The notes: generated from the sequence alone by a model not told the origin. A stretch of DNA of 64,000 bases from Saprospiraceae bacterium (GCA_021739645.1 JAIPBL010000014.1:1-64000); one strand, 5' to 3'. Shown: positions 37,517 through 46,486, counted from the stretch's first letter. Made by a program: numbers and translations.

Positions 37517-38317
37517 ATGAACAAACCACCACGTTCCACCGTCCAAAACCTCCCCGCCAAGCTCGAAGCCTTCGCCCGCCTCCTCCAAATCATGGACGAC
37601 CTGCGGGAAAAATGCCCGTGGGATCGCAAGCAGACCTTTCAAACCCTGCGCAACCTGACCATCGAGGAGACCTACGAACTGGCCGACGCCATCCTCGACG
37701 ACGACCTCGACGGCATCAAGGAGGAACTGGGCGACATCATGCTGCACCTGGTTTTTTACGCAAAAATTGCGGAGGAAAAACAAGCCTGGGACATGGCCGA
37801 TTCGCTCCACGCCATCTGCGACAAACTGGTGCAGCGCCACCCGCACGTGTACGGTGACACGCAAGTAGCCGACGAGGAGGAGGTAAAGCGCAACTGGGAA
37901 AAACTGAAACTGCAAGGCGGTAAAAAGTCAATGCTGGAAGGCGTTCCGACCTACCTGCCCGCCCTCGTGAAAGCTTGGCGTATGCAGCAAAAAACGGCAC
38001 AGGTAGGCTTCGAATGGGAAAATACCGAACAGGTCTGGGCGAAAGTGCAGGAGGAAATCGGCGAGCTGCAAGAAGCGGTGAACGAAAATTTTTCGCAAGA
38101 AAAAAAGGAAGACGAGTTCGGTGACGTGATGTTCTCGCTGGTCAACTACGCTCGTTTCCTGCACATCGAACCGGAGACGGCGCTGGAGCGGGTGAACCGC
38201 AAGTTCAAGGCCCGATTCGAGTACATCGAAGCGAATGCCCCGAAGCCGCTGGACGAGATGACGCTGGGGGAGATGGATGCGCTGTGGGATGAGGCGAAAA
38301 TTAAGTTGGCGAGTTGA
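37517..38317 (+). CDS. mazG: Nucleoside triphosphate pyrophosphohydrolase MazG
   Basis: A 266-residue all-alpha NTP-PPase with two tandem MazG domains. The first (about 20-130) has EETYELADAI and KEELGDIMLHLVFYAK with the Mg-binding Glu/Asp residues. The second (about 160-255) has EEIGELQEAV and EDEFGDVMFSLVNYAR. It converts (d)NTPs to (d)NMP and pyrophosphate and acts as a house-cleaning enzyme in the cytoplasm; in E. coli it also lowers ppGpp. Length is standard. The last 17 nt overlap the 3' end of the convergent reductase gene. Confidence 0.95.
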   Translation: MNKPPRSTVQNLPAKLEAFARLLQIMDDLREKCPWDRKQTFQTLRNLTIEETYELADAILDDDLDGIKEELGDIMLHLVFYAKIAEEKQAWDMADSLHAICDKLVQRHPHVYGDTQVADEEEVKRNWEKLKLQGGKKSMLEGVPTYLPALVKAWRMQQKTAQVGFEWENTEQVWAKVQEEIGELQEAVNENFSQEKKEDEFGDVMFSLVNYARFLHIEPETALERVNRKFKARFEYIEANAPKPLDEMTLGEMDALWDEAKIKLAS

Positions 38318-39284
38318 CTACCTCCCGCACGATCACCTCTCCATGGTGCCTAGTATTTTCAATAAACAACTTGCTCGTGTTCATCCCCGCCTGCACCACG
38401 CCAGCCAAGTACACCCCCGGCAAATTTGACTCAAAAGTCTCCTCATTCATCACCGGGGTCCGGTTTTCATCGTCCTGAAATTCGATGCCCAATTTTTCCA
38501 AAAAAACATAGTCCGGCTGGTAGCCCGTCATGGCCAGCACGAAGTCGTTTTCGAGCGTTACCTCGCCATCGGGCGTGGACAGCACCACCTCGTGGGGGCG
38601 GATTTCCTTCACCTGGGAATTGAAAAAAGCCCGAATGCTGCCCTCCTTGATTCGGTTTTCGATATTGGGCCGAATCCAGTATTTCACTTTCTCGTAAATG
38701 CCGTCCTCCCGGATGCACATGGTCACGTCGGCGCCTTTGTAGAAAGTTTCCAGCGCCACGTCGCAGGCGGAATTGGCAGCGCCGACCACCAGCACCCGCT
38801 GTCCCACGTAGGGATGCGCCTCGTCGTAGAAGTGTTTCACCTTCGGCAAATCCTCGCCCAACACGTTCATCAGCCGGGGCACGTCGTAAAAGCCGGTGGC
38901 GATGGCGATGTGGCGGGCTGGATAGCTGCTTTTCGTGGTTTTTACTTCGTAAATGCCGTCGTTGCGGCGTTCCATGCCCAGCACGGGTTCGTAAGTTTTC
39001 ACTTTCAATTTCCAGCTTTCGAGCGTGCGGCGATAGTATTCGAGCGCCTCTCGGCGAGTGGGCTTGTCGGTGTGTGAAATGAACGGCACACCACCGATTT
39101 CGAGATTGAGGGAGGTGGAAAAAAAAGTCATGTTGGTGGGGAAGCGGAAGATGGAGTTGACGAGCACACCTTTTTCCAACACGAGGTAGCTCAGCCCGGC
39201 CTTCTCGGCTTCGATGGCAATGGCGAGGCCGGTGGGGCCGGCACCGATGATGAGTAGGTCAAGGGGTGAGTTGGGAATTTGCAT
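38301..39284 (-). CDS. ypdA: YpdA-type (bacillithiol disulfide reductase-like) flavoprotein
   Basis: A 327-residue NAD(P)H-dependent FAD protein. The FAD-binding motif is LLIIGAGPTGLAIAIEAEK (about 9-27). The second Rossmann motif is VLVVGAANSACDVALE (about 165-180), and the C-terminal FAD contact is LPGVYLAGVVQAGMN (about 289-303). There is no CxxC pair like that of thioredoxin reductase; in YpdA a single Cys, here in the NSACD segment, is the proposed catalytic residue. The family reduces bacillithiol disulfide (BSSB), and bshA at the other end of this window makes the first bacillithiol intermediate. It overlaps mazG tail to tail by 17 nt. Confidence 0.85.
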   Translation of the reverse strand: MQIPNSPLDLLIIGAGPTGLAIAIEAEKAGLSYLVLEKGVLVNSIFRFPTNMTFFSTSLNLEIGGVPFISHTDKPTRREALEYYRRTLESWKLKVKTYEPVLGMERRNDGIYEVKTTKSSYPARHIAIATGFYDVPRLMNVLGEDLPKVKHFYDEAHPYVGQRVLVVGAANSACDVALETFYKGADVTMCIREDGIYEKVKYWIRPNIENRIKEGSIRAFFNSQVKEIRPHEVVLSTPDGEVTLENDFVLAMTGYQPDYVFLEKLGIEFQDDENRTPVMNEETFESNLPGVYLAGVVQAGMNTSKLFIENTRHHGEVIVREVVNSPT

Positions 39285-39486
39285 ACGAAATGGTAATTTT
39301 TATTGGCAAAGCTCGGCAGAAAAAAGGAAGTGAGATTTATGCTTGCCAACGAGCAATAACACTGTTTTTTTTTTGCTTGTGACAAAAGTCACGTTCAACA
39401 TTGCGGAAAGTCATTCGGCAGTGCAGGAATAACCGATAAAATTGTCCGAAAATCGTATTTCAACTTTATAAAAAATAAATCAAATC

Positions 39487-40059
39487 ATGAAAAAACAAGT
39501 CTTTTTCGTTTTCGCCGTTGCTTTTGGACTAATGTTCGGAGTTCTGGCTTGCCAGTCCGGTACGGCAGATGCCGATGGTGGCGCTGTTGCTGAAGCAACT
39601 ACCGAACCAGCTGCTGGCGGAGGCCAGGCCAGTGTAATTGAAGAAAACTCCGAGCCGAATGTGGTGAAAGTGGCCATCGGTTCACCCGACCACACCACGC
39701 TCGTTGCGGCGCTCAAAGCTGCCGACCTCGTAAATTCAATGGCCAATGTTGGCCCGTTCACCGTATTCGCACCAACCAACGCTGCTTTCGATGCACTGCC
39801 CGCTGGCACGGTCGAAGGGTTACTGAAGCCAGAAGCATTGGCAGATTTGAAGAACGTCCTCAAAGGCCACGTGACAACTTCCTCACTCACAGAAATGATG
39901 CTCTCTGACGGCATGACCCTCGGCATGGCCAACAATAGCAAAATCACCATCCACAAAACAGGTGATAAAATCATGATCAATGACGCCAACGTGCTCGGTG
40001 TAGTCAAGGCTTCCAATGGCATGGTGTACGTGATTGACAAGGTATTGCTGCCAAAATAA
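39487..40059 (+). CDS. Fasciclin (FAS1) domain lipoprotein
   Basis: A 190-residue protein. The signal is of lipoprotein type with LACQSG (Cys at about 21). A Gly/Ala-rich linker (about 24-50) leads to one complete FAS1 domain (about 55-190). It has the H1 motif VGPFTVFAPTNAAFDALP and the H2-like MINDANVLGVVKASNGMVYVIDKVLLPK region. FAS1 proteins act in adhesion and matrix binding at the cell surface. A strong terminator follows at 40098. The gene is monocistronic. Confidence 0.92.
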   Translation: MKKQVFFVFAVAFGLMFGVLACQSGTADADGGAVAEATTEPAAGGGQASVIEENSEPNVVKVAIGSPDHTTLVAALKAADLVNSMANVGPFTVFAPTNAAFDALPAGTVEGLLKPEALADLKNVLKGHVTTSSLTEMMLSDGMTLGMANNSKITIHKTGDKIMINDANVLGVVKASNGMVYVIDKVLLPK

Positions 40060-40097
40060 TAAACACCTAGAATTCTTTTTAAGCTTTCAGATTGGAG

Positions 40098-40127
40098 ACG
40101 AGCGGCCCTTTTGCCGCTCGTTTTTTA
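40098..40127 (+). terminator. Rho-independent terminator after the fasciclin gene
   Basis: acgagcggc (40098-40106) pairs with gccgctcgt (40113-40121) around a 6-nt loop and is followed by a T-run. Confidence 0.9.
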
Positions 40128-40178
40128 TTGGGCAACTGTCACGTAGCGAACCGTAACCTAAAAAAGACGGGGAAAGAA

Positions 40179-40209
40179 TTTGTAGCTTCATGGGGTTAGG
40201 CTAATTTGG
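40179..40209 (+). promoter_or_regulatory. Putative promoter of the M1 aminopeptidase operon
   Basis: TTTG (40179-40182), 19 nt, then TAATTTGG (40202-40209), close to TAnnTTTG. The ATG is 24 nt downstream. Confidence 0.45.
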
Positions 40210-40233
40210 CCGTCCGCTAAAAAAACAACGGAC

Positions 40234-42705
40234 ATGACTACAACCCGACTCCTGTTTTCCCTGCTGCTAGCCACATTTGCCATCGCAGGCATTTGGGCGC
40301 AGCCCGACATGAATAGCCCTGAATACCAAGGCTGTCATTTTTATCACAAAAAAATAACGCCGCCGCACTCCGACGACCGCAACGGCGAATGTGGCAGCAA
40401 CGCCCGCAGCGACAGCATCGATATCTTGAACTATGCAGTGACGCTCGATGTCACGCAGTTTTCGCAGCAAATACTCACCGCTGCTTGCGAAATCAAGTTC
40501 ACCCCCAAGCAGGACGGGCTCGGCTTCCTGCCGCTCGACCTGCTCAAACTCACCGTGGACTCGGTCATGCAAAACGGCATGGCGCTGGTTTTTGACTACA
40601 ACGACACACTGCTCAACGTCCACTTACCCGCCTCGCTCAACATTGGCGACACCTCTCAACTCACGGTGTACTACCACGGCCACCCTACTGCCGACCCCAG
40701 CGGCTTCGGGGGTTTTGTTTTCGAGGGCGGGTACGCCTACAACCTCGGCATCGGCCTTTCTAGCAACCCCTACAACTTTGGGCGGAGCTGGCATCCCTGC
40801 TTCGACAACTTCGTGGAGCGGGCCACCTACGACTTCAACATCATCAACAACGGCGGGCGCAAGGGTTATGGCCTTGGGCAGTTTCTCGGCGAAACTGACC
40901 TCGGCGGTGGAACTTACCTGAGACGGTTCCGCATGGACCTGCCGTTACCTACTTACCTTGTCGGCACTGCATCCAGCAATTACGGGGAGGTACACCAGCA
41001 GTACACCGGGCAATACGGCACCTACCCAATGCTGCTGGTGGGCAAACCCGGCGACACCACACAGATGAAAACTGCCTTCCAATACCTGCCCGAAGCAGTG
41101 GGCATGTTGGAGGCATGGTTCGGCCCCTACCGCTGGGGGCAAGTAGGCTATGTGCTCACCACCGCCGGGGCGATGGAACACGCTTCGCTCATCGCCTATC
41201 CAGATTTCAGCATTGACGGCGGGCCTACCGATGGCATGAACCGCCTGATGGCACACGAGCTAGGCCACCACTGGTGGGGCAATATCACCACACTTAGCTG
41301 CCCCAGCGACATGTGGATAAAAGAGGGCAACGCTGAATACAGCGCCCATTTGTTTTTTGAGTACGCCTTCGGCAAAACCAAGTTTTTACAGCAGGTAAAA
41401 GGCAATTGGCAAAACGTGGTGAAAAACGCCCACCTGGACGATGGCGACTACCTTCCACTCTCCGGACTGCCCTACGAGAACACCTACGGCACTCATACCT
41501 ACAACGGCGGGGCTGCCGCAATGCACAACCTCCGAGGCTACCTCGGCGACTCACTCTTCCAGCAGGGAATGCGCTCCATCCTCGATACCTACGAGTTCCA
41601 GTCAGTGGACGCCGAACTGTTTCGTGACCAACTCACTGCCAATACCGGCGTGGACATGACCTCATTTTTCAACGATTGGATTTTTGCGCCAGGCTACTCG
41701 TTGTTCGAACTGGACTCGGTGCAATACTCGGTTCCGGACAGTTGCTGCCCAGAACGGAGCGCACGGCTTTTTGTGCAACAAAAACTCCACCACGCCCCGC
41801 ACATGCACACGAACGTGCCGTTGGAGATTACTTTTTTTGATGAAAACTGGCAAACGTACACGGCCACTTTCATGGCCAGCGGTGAGTTTTCGGAGGCAGT
41901 GGTGAACGTGCCGTTCCAGCCCGTCTGGCAGATGCTCAACGACAATCATTCGCTGAACCTCGCCCGTTTTCAAGACCGCACCGTGGTGAAAAATACAGGC
42001 ACCATCGGCCTGAGTTACTGTGACCTCACCAACTTCTCGGCCATAGCCGTGCCTGAAGGCGACTCTGCGCTGGTCAGCTTCATCCACTACCTAGGCCCTG
42101 CCGACCCCGACCCGAACGGCACACAGCTTTCCACCACGCACTACTGGCGCTATGGCGGCATCATTCCACCCGGCTTTAATGCCAAGGTGACATTGACATA
42201 CAAAGGTTCCAACCCCAACGATATTGACAACGACCTGACGAACATGCCCGAAGACAGCCTGACGCTGGCATGGCGCCCACGCCCCGGAGTGGATTGGGGG
42301 CAATACCCGTACTACAAAATAATACCCATCAGCTTGAACGATGGAAACGGCTTCATCCGAATTGACAGCCTCCTGCCCGGCGACTACGCATTTGCCGCAG
42401 GCAGCCTACCGGTGGCCACAGGGGTTTTTGATTTTGTGGAAAAGCAGACTGTTTCATTGGAGGTTTTCCCGAACCCCGCCATTGAAAGCGTGACGGTTCA
42501 GGCGCTGCTGCCCACCAATTCGCCCGTAAAACTGCAACTGTTCGACGCCACAGGCAGGTTGTTGCGCCAGCAAAAAATAAACATAAACGGTGGTCTGCTG
42601 GCGCAAAAGGTGGATGTTAGCAATTTGCCGTCAGGCGTATTCCTGATAAAAATCAGCGATGAAAGCGAGCACTTTCAGGCTGTGAATAAAATCATCAAAA
42701 AATAA
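40234..42705 (+). CDS. Secreted M1 family aminopeptidase with T9SS signal
   Basis: An 823-residue precursor. The signal peptide ends near IWAQ (about 23). An N-terminal M1 beta-sandwich leads to the gluzincin domain. The exopeptidase motif is AGAMEHASL (GAMEN-like, His instead of Asn, near 310). The zinc motif HELGHHWWGN is followed 18 residues later by Glu (IKEGNAEY), the exact HExxH-x18-E spacing (about 343-366). The end (about 740-823, VFPNPAIESVTV, SGVFLIKISDESEHFQAV) is a T9SS type A sorting domain. The enzyme should remove N-terminal residues from external peptides. The stop codon abuts the ATG of the Dabb gene with no gap, so the genes form an operon. Confidence 0.93.
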   Translation: MTTTRLLFSLLLATFAIAGIWAQPDMNSPEYQGCHFYHKKITPPHSDDRNGECGSNARSDSIDILNYAVTLDVTQFSQQILTAACEIKFTPKQDGLGFLPLDLLKLTVDSVMQNGMALVFDYNDTLLNVHLPASLNIGDTSQLTVYYHGHPTADPSGFGGFVFEGGYAYNLGIGLSSNPYNFGRSWHPCFDNFVERATYDFNIINNGGRKGYGLGQFLGETDLGGGTYLRRFRMDLPLPTYLVGTASSNYGEVHQQYTGQYGTYPMLLVGKPGDTTQMKTAFQYLPEAVGMLEAWFGPYRWGQVGYVLTTAGAMEHASLIAYPDFSIDGGPTDGMNRLMAHELGHHWWGNITTLSCPSDMWIKEGNAEYSAHLFFEYAFGKTKFLQQVKGNWQNVVKNAHLDDGDYLPLSGLPYENTYGTHTYNGGAAAMHNLRGYLGDSLFQQGMRSILDTYEFQSVDAELFRDQLTANTGVDMTSFFNDWIFAPGYSLFELDSVQYSVPDSCCPERSARLFVQQKLHHAPHMHTNVPLEITFFDENWQTYTATFMASGEFSEAVVNVPFQPVWQMLNDNHSLNLARFQDRTVVKNTGTIGLSYCDLTNFSAIAVPEGDSALVSFIHYLGPADPDPNGTQLSTTHYWRYGGIIPPGFNAKVTLTYKGSNPNDIDNDLTNMPEDSLTLAWRPRPGVDWGQYPYYKIIPISLNDGNGFIRIDSLLPGDYAFAAGSLPVATGVFDFVEKQTVSLEVFPNPAIESVTVQALLPTNSPVKLQLFDATGRLLRQQKININGGLLAQKVDVSNLPSGVFLIKISDESEHFQAVNKIIKK

Positions 42706-43122
42706 ATGGAAAACTCATCTCGTCGCAATTTTGTCAAAACTGCCGCTGCTGCGGCAATGCTACCATTGGCTAGCACAGCCACCATCGATTCAAAACCAAA
42801 AGGTATGAAGAACATCTTCGTGCACCAAGTCTATTTTTGGCTCAAAAACCCGAACAGCACTGCCGACCGGGACAAACTCGTGGAGGGCCTCAAAACCCTC
42901 ACCAAAATCAAGCACATCAAAACCTGGCACATCGGTATCCCTGCGGGTACCAGCCGGGACGTGATAGACGGCAGTTTCAGCATCTCGTGGCTAAACACCT
43001 TGAAGAGTCGGGCTGCGCAGGATGCCTATCAGATAGACCCCATCCACCTCGCTTTTGTAGAAAACTACAAACACCTTTGGGAGAAGGTGGTAGTGTATGA
43101 TTCAGTTGATGCTCCGCAATGA
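42706..43122 (+). CDS. Tat-exported Dabb-domain protein
   Basis: A 138-residue protein. The N-terminus SSRRNFVKTAAAAAMLPLAS carries a twin-arginine motif (SRRNFVK), indicating export in folded form. The rest is a stress-responsive A/B barrel (Dabb, about 35-130): FVHQVYFWLKNP, KTWHIGIPA, DGSFSISWLNTLKSRAAQD, and HLAFVENYKHLWEKVVVYD. Dabb proteins are dimeric ferredoxin-like barrels; functions vary and are mostly unknown. It is translationally coupled to the genes on both sides: it starts right after the M1 stop and overlaps the PD40 gene by 4 nt. Confidence 0.87.
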   Translation: MENSSRRNFVKTAAAAAMLPLASTATIDSKPKGMKNIFVHQVYFWLKNPNSTADRDKLVEGLKTLTKIKHIKTWHIGIPAGTSRDVIDGSFSISWLNTLKSRAAQDAYQIDPIHLAFVENYKHLWEKVVVYDSVDAPQ

Positions 43123-44048
43123 GAACAGCCACCATACATCTGACATGTTTGCTCTGTGCCGCTATCGTCGAGGTGGCGCCTGCCCAAAACGTGACTGCCA
43201 ACGTTGAAACAGTAGATATTACGACAAGGTTGCGCACTGTCGTTTTCACTGATGTAGCACCTTTTGGCAACCACCTCGAAGCACCCAACTGGTCTCGCAG
43301 TGGCAAGTCGCTGCTGCTGAACCGAATGGGCAAGCTGTACAAGATGCGATTTGACAAGCCACGCCTTAGCAAGGTGCATACGGGTTTTGCCAAAGCCTGC
43401 AACAATGACCACGGCTACAGCTTCGATGGCAACACGTTGATTATCAGCCATAACGACGAACGGGTGGGCAAGGGAGCCAATTCCCGCATCTTCAAAATGC
43501 CAGCTACCGGGGGCAAACCCATCCTCGTCACCGAGAACTACCCATCGTATTGGCACGGCATTTCGCCCGATGGCCAAATGCTGGTTTATTGTGCCGGGCG
43601 CAACGACCTCAAGGATTGGGACGTGTACGCCATTTCCATTCAGGGTGGTTTTGAAAAACGGCTGACCGACGCCCCCGGCCTCGACGACGGCCCCGAATAC
43701 TCGCCCGATGGCAAGTACATTTATTTCAACTCGCACCGCACTGGCCGCATGCACATTTGGCGCATGAATGCCGATGGCTCGGAACAAACGCAAATCACCA
43801 ACGACGCCTACGACAACTGGTTCGCCCACCCTTCGCCCGATGGCAAATGGTTGGCGTACATCAGCTATTTGGAAGACCAACAGGGGAACCACCCTTTTGG
43901 AAAGGACGTAAAGCTGCGCCTGATGAACATCGAAACAGGTGAAATCACCGATTTGACCGATGTGTTTTTTGGGGGACAGGGCAGCTTCAATGTGCCTTCT
44001 TGGTCGCCAGACAGCAAGCAGGTGGCTTTTGTCAGTTATAAAAATTAA
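43119..44048 (+). CDS. TolB-like PD40 beta-propeller protein
   Basis: A 309-residue exported protein. The signal peptide ends near VAPAQN (about 23). Six PD40/WD40-like repeats follow, such as APNWSRSGKSLLLNRMGKLY, SPDGQMLVYCAGRND, SPDGKYIYFNSHRTGRMHIW and SPDGKWLAYISYLED, ending with SPDSKQVAFVSY. It resembles the C-terminal propeller of TolB without its N-terminal domain. No catalytic domain is attached. It begins by an ATGA overlap with the Dabb gene. A binding or scaffold role in the periplasm or outside is inferred. Confidence 0.83.
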   Translation: MRTATIHLTCLLCAAIVEVAPAQNVTANVETVDITTRLRTVVFTDVAPFGNHLEAPNWSRSGKSLLLNRMGKLYKMRFDKPRLSKVHTGFAKACNNDHGYSFDGNTLIISHNDERVGKGANSRIFKMPATGGKPILVTENYPSYWHGISPDGQMLVYCAGRNDLKDWDVYAISIQGGFEKRLTDAPGLDDGPEYSPDGKYIYFNSHRTGRMHIWRMNADGSEQTQITNDAYDNWFAHPSPDGKWLAYISYLEDQQGNHPFGKDVKLRLMNIETGEITDLTDVFFGGQGSFNVPSWSPDSKQVAFVSYKN

Positions 44049-44120
44049 TGCTGCACGGCAGTAATGGTGAATCCCTGTCATTCAACATTACTGCCATACA
44101 GCATTCATCATTTGAAAAAA

Positions 44121-45506
44121 ATGTTTCCAACAACAACTTACACCGCCCGCCGTGAGCGCCTCCGCAAGGATGTCGGCTCCAGCATCATCCTCATCCTCGG
44201 CAACAATGAAGCACCGATGAACTATCGGGCCAACACCTACCATTTCCGGCAGGACAGCAATTTTCTCTACTTCTTCGGCCTCGACCAGCCCAACCTCGCT
44301 TCAGTGTTGGATGTGGATGCCGGGGAAGACATCATTTTCGGTGACGAACTCACGATGGAGGACGTGGTCTGGACTGGGCCGCTGCCGACCATTGCGGAGC
44401 AAGCTCAAAATATAGGCGTGGCTAAAACGCTGCCATTCAACATGTTAGGTGATTTTGTAAAAAAAGCAGTGGCGCAAGGTCGCCCCATCCATTTCACCCC
44501 GCCCTACCGTCACGACAATATGATTTTGCTGTCGGACATGCTCGGTCAGCCCGTTGCGAAGCTGAAAGAAAACGCCTCGGAAGTGTTGATTCGGGCTATC
44601 GTTGCGCAGCGATCGTACAAGTCGGCGGAGGAAATAGCAGAAATGGAGCGGGCTGTGGACATCAGCGGGGCCATGCACGTGGCCGTGATGAAGGCCACCG
44701 CTGCTGGCAAAAAAGAGGCAGAACTGGCCGGCATCGCCGCCGGCATCGCCACGGGAATGGGAGGCGCATTGGCTTATGGTATTATCATGTCCGTTCAGGG
44801 ACAGGTGCTGCACAACCACCACCACTACAATACCTTGCAAAGCGGCCAACTGCTACTCGGTGACCACGGCGCAGAGACGCACCTGCACTACGCCGGCGAC
44901 CTGACCCGCACCTGTCCGGTGGACAAAAAATTTACCGACCGCCAGCGTGACATCTACAACCTCGTGCTCGACGCCGAAGTGAGCGCCATCGAATCGCTCA
45001 AGCCGGGCCTGCCCTACCTTGACGTCCACCTCGCAGCTGCCCGCCGAATGTCGGAGGGCCTAAAATCGCTCGGTCTCATGAAGGGCGACCTCGACGAGGC
45101 AGTGGCACAGGGTGCTCATGCGCTGTTTTTCCCACACGGCCTCGGTCATCAGATTGGCCTCGACGTACACGACATGGAAGATTTGGGCGAAGATTTCGTG
45201 GGTTATTCAGATGAAATTAAGCGCAGCAAATTGTTTGGCACCGCCTATCTCCGTTTGGGTCGGACGCTCGAACCGGGCTTCGTGCTGACGGTGGAGCCGG
45301 GCCTTTATTTCATACCCGAACTGATGGACCAGTGGGAGGCAGAGGGCAAGTTCACCGATTTCATCAACTACGGAGCGTTGAAAGACTGGCGCAATTTCGG
45401 TGGCATCCGCATCGAAGACAACATATTGGTGACGGAGGATGGGCATCGAATTTTGGGCAAACCTGTTCCGAAAACAGTGGAAGAAGTGGAGGCTTTGAGA
45501 GGTTGA
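44121..45506 (+). CDS. pepP: Xaa-Pro aminopeptidase (M24B)
   Basis: About 461 residues. An AMP_N domain (about 1-130, YRANTYHFRQDSNFLYFFGLD) precedes the pita-bread M24 domain. Metal ligands fit the family: Asp in GDHGAETHLHYAGDLTRT, His in HGLGHQIGLDVHD, and Glu in VEPGLYF and GGIRIEDNI. It releases N-terminal residues that precede proline and uses two Mn or related ions; no signal peptide, so it acts in the cytoplasm. ATG at 44121 (MFPTTTYTARRERL) is the family start; the frame is open from 44064. It follows the secreted M1 set by 72 nt and may finish digestion of imported peptides. Confidence 0.93.
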   Translation: MFPTTTYTARRERLRKDVGSSIILILGNNEAPMNYRANTYHFRQDSNFLYFFGLDQPNLASVLDVDAGEDIIFGDELTMEDVVWTGPLPTIAEQAQNIGVAKTLPFNMLGDFVKKAVAQGRPIHFTPPYRHDNMILLSDMLGQPVAKLKENASEVLIRAIVAQRSYKSAEEIAEMERAVDISGAMHVAVMKATAAGKKEAELAGIAAGIATGMGGALAYGIIMSVQGQVLHNHHHYNTLQSGQLLLGDHGAETHLHYAGDLTRTCPVDKKFTDRQRDIYNLVLDAEVSAIESLKPGLPYLDVHLAAARRMSEGLKSLGLMKGDLDEAVAQGAHALFFPHGLGHQIGLDVHDMEDLGEDFVGYSDEIKRSKLFGTAYLRLGRTLEPGFVLTVEPGLYFIPELMDQWEAEGKFTDFINYGALKDWRNFGGIRIEDNILVTEDGHRILGKPVPKTVEEVEALRG

Positions 45507-45513
45507 TATGAGA

Positions 45514-45586
45514 AGGTATGAGATATGGGAATGTTGAGAGGCAATTTTTTCTTTTACTTTTGCACCTCAAAAAACACCTCATACCT
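45514..45586. repeat. Inverted 9-bp repeat bracketing a promoter
   Basis: aggtatgag (45514-45522) and its exact complement ctcatacct (45578-45586) flank the promoter at 45534-45562. The left part is inside a tatgaga-type array that begins at the pepP stop codon, and the right part ends 5 nt before the next ATG. The layout repeats that at 1532-1613. Confidence 0.6.
45534..45562 (+). promoter_or_regulatory. Putative promoter of the HAD hydrolase gene
   Basis: TTG (45534-45536), 18 nt, TACTTTTG (45555-45562). Both elements fit the Bacteroidota consensus and the ATG is 29 nt downstream. Confidence 0.55.
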
Positions 45587-45591
45587 AAAAT

Positions 45592-46197
45592 ATGAATACT
45601 ATCATCTTCGATCTCGGCGGCGTCCTCATTGACTGGAACCCAGACTATGTGTTCGACGCCATCTTTGCTGATAACCCCGAACGCAAAAAGCATTTCTACG
45701 AAAACATCTGCACCCCTCACTGGAACGAGGAGCAAGACGCTGGCCGCTCCCTCCAAGCAGCTACCGACTTGTTGCTAGATGAACACCCTGAATGGCAGGA
45801 CGAGATTGTTGCTTATTACGGTCGTTGGCGGGAAATGCTAGGCGGGGCAATTCAGGGTACAGTGGATATTTTTAAGGCACTGAAAGACGCTGAGAATTAT
45901 AAGATTTACGCCCTCACCAACTGGTCGGCGGAGACTTTTCCCGTGGCACTGGAGACTTATGACTTCCTGCATTGGTTCGATGGCATCGTGGTTAGCGGTA
46001 CGGAAAAGACTAGGAAGCCCTTCCCAGAGTTTTACCAAATCCTGCTCGACCGCTACGACGTGGCACCTTCCGAGGCTGTTTTTATTGATGACAATTTGAG
46101 AAATGTAATGGCGGGGAAGGAGATGGGCATTGAGTCCATCCATTTTCATTCGCCGGAACGATTGCGGGTAGAGTTGTCGAAGCTGGGGATTTTTTGA
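45592..46197 (+). CDS. HAD-superfamily hydrolase (YihX-like)
   Basis: A 201-residue subfamily IA HAD protein. Motif I is IIFDLGGVLIDW (catalytic Asp at about 6; the second Asp of DxD is Gly, usual in this branch). Motif II is ALTNWS (about 106), motif III the Lys in TRKPFPEFY (about 142), and motif IV IDDNLRNV (about 165). It should be a cytoplasmic phosphatase for a small phosphorylated compound, such as a sugar phosphate in the case of YihX. The exact substrate cannot be read. A terminator follows at 46241. Confidence 0.9.
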   Translation: MNTIIFDLGGVLIDWNPDYVFDAIFADNPERKKHFYENICTPHWNEEQDAGRSLQAATDLLLDEHPEWQDEIVAYYGRWREMLGGAIQGTVDIFKALKDAENYKIYALTNWSAETFPVALETYDFLHWFDGIVVSGTEKTRKPFPEFYQILLDRYDVAPSEAVFIDDNLRNVMAGKEMGIESIHFHSPERLRVELSKLGIF

Positions 46198-46207
46198 GAT
46201 ATTCCAA

Positions 46208-46227
46208 CTCGAAGCTGGAGCTTCGAG
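46208..46227. repeat. 20-nt palindrome with 9-bp arms
   Basis: ctcgaagct, gg, agcttcgag: perfect arms around two centre bases. It begins 10 nt after the HAD stop codon. Its size and form resemble the palindromes inside the flavin reductase gene, though the sequence differs. Confidence 0.65.
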
Positions 46228-46240
46228 GTACAAAAAACAG

Positions 46241-46262
46241 CCCACTGATTTGCGTCAGTGGG
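46241..46262 (+). terminator. Hairpin terminator after the HAD gene
   Basis: cccactga (46241-46248) and tcagtggg (46255-46262) form a perfect stem with a 6-nt loop. There is an A-run before it but no T-run after it on the plus strand, so its strength is uncertain. Confidence 0.55.
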
Positions 46263-46486
46263 CCGTCGAAATCCTGTATGAAATAGTCCCAAAGTTTTCA
46301 CAGCTTGGTATCTGGAGTCAAAAAAAAAGAAGGAAAAATAGGTCGAGCGTGGTTTCGTTTTTTCTGATTGTCTAACCTAATTGTCAGCTTTCATAGCTTC
46401 TTTTCATGGGTACAAAGTAACAGGAGTAAAAAGGTTCTGACCAACCAAACTATCCCAAAAGTCAGGTTTCCAACTGAATGCCCAGC

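Noticed and set aside
39379..39392. Hairpin gtgac-aaaa-gtcac upstream of the fasciclin gene
   Set aside because: Only 5 bp of stem; it follows a T-run but fits neither a terminator nor a known operator.
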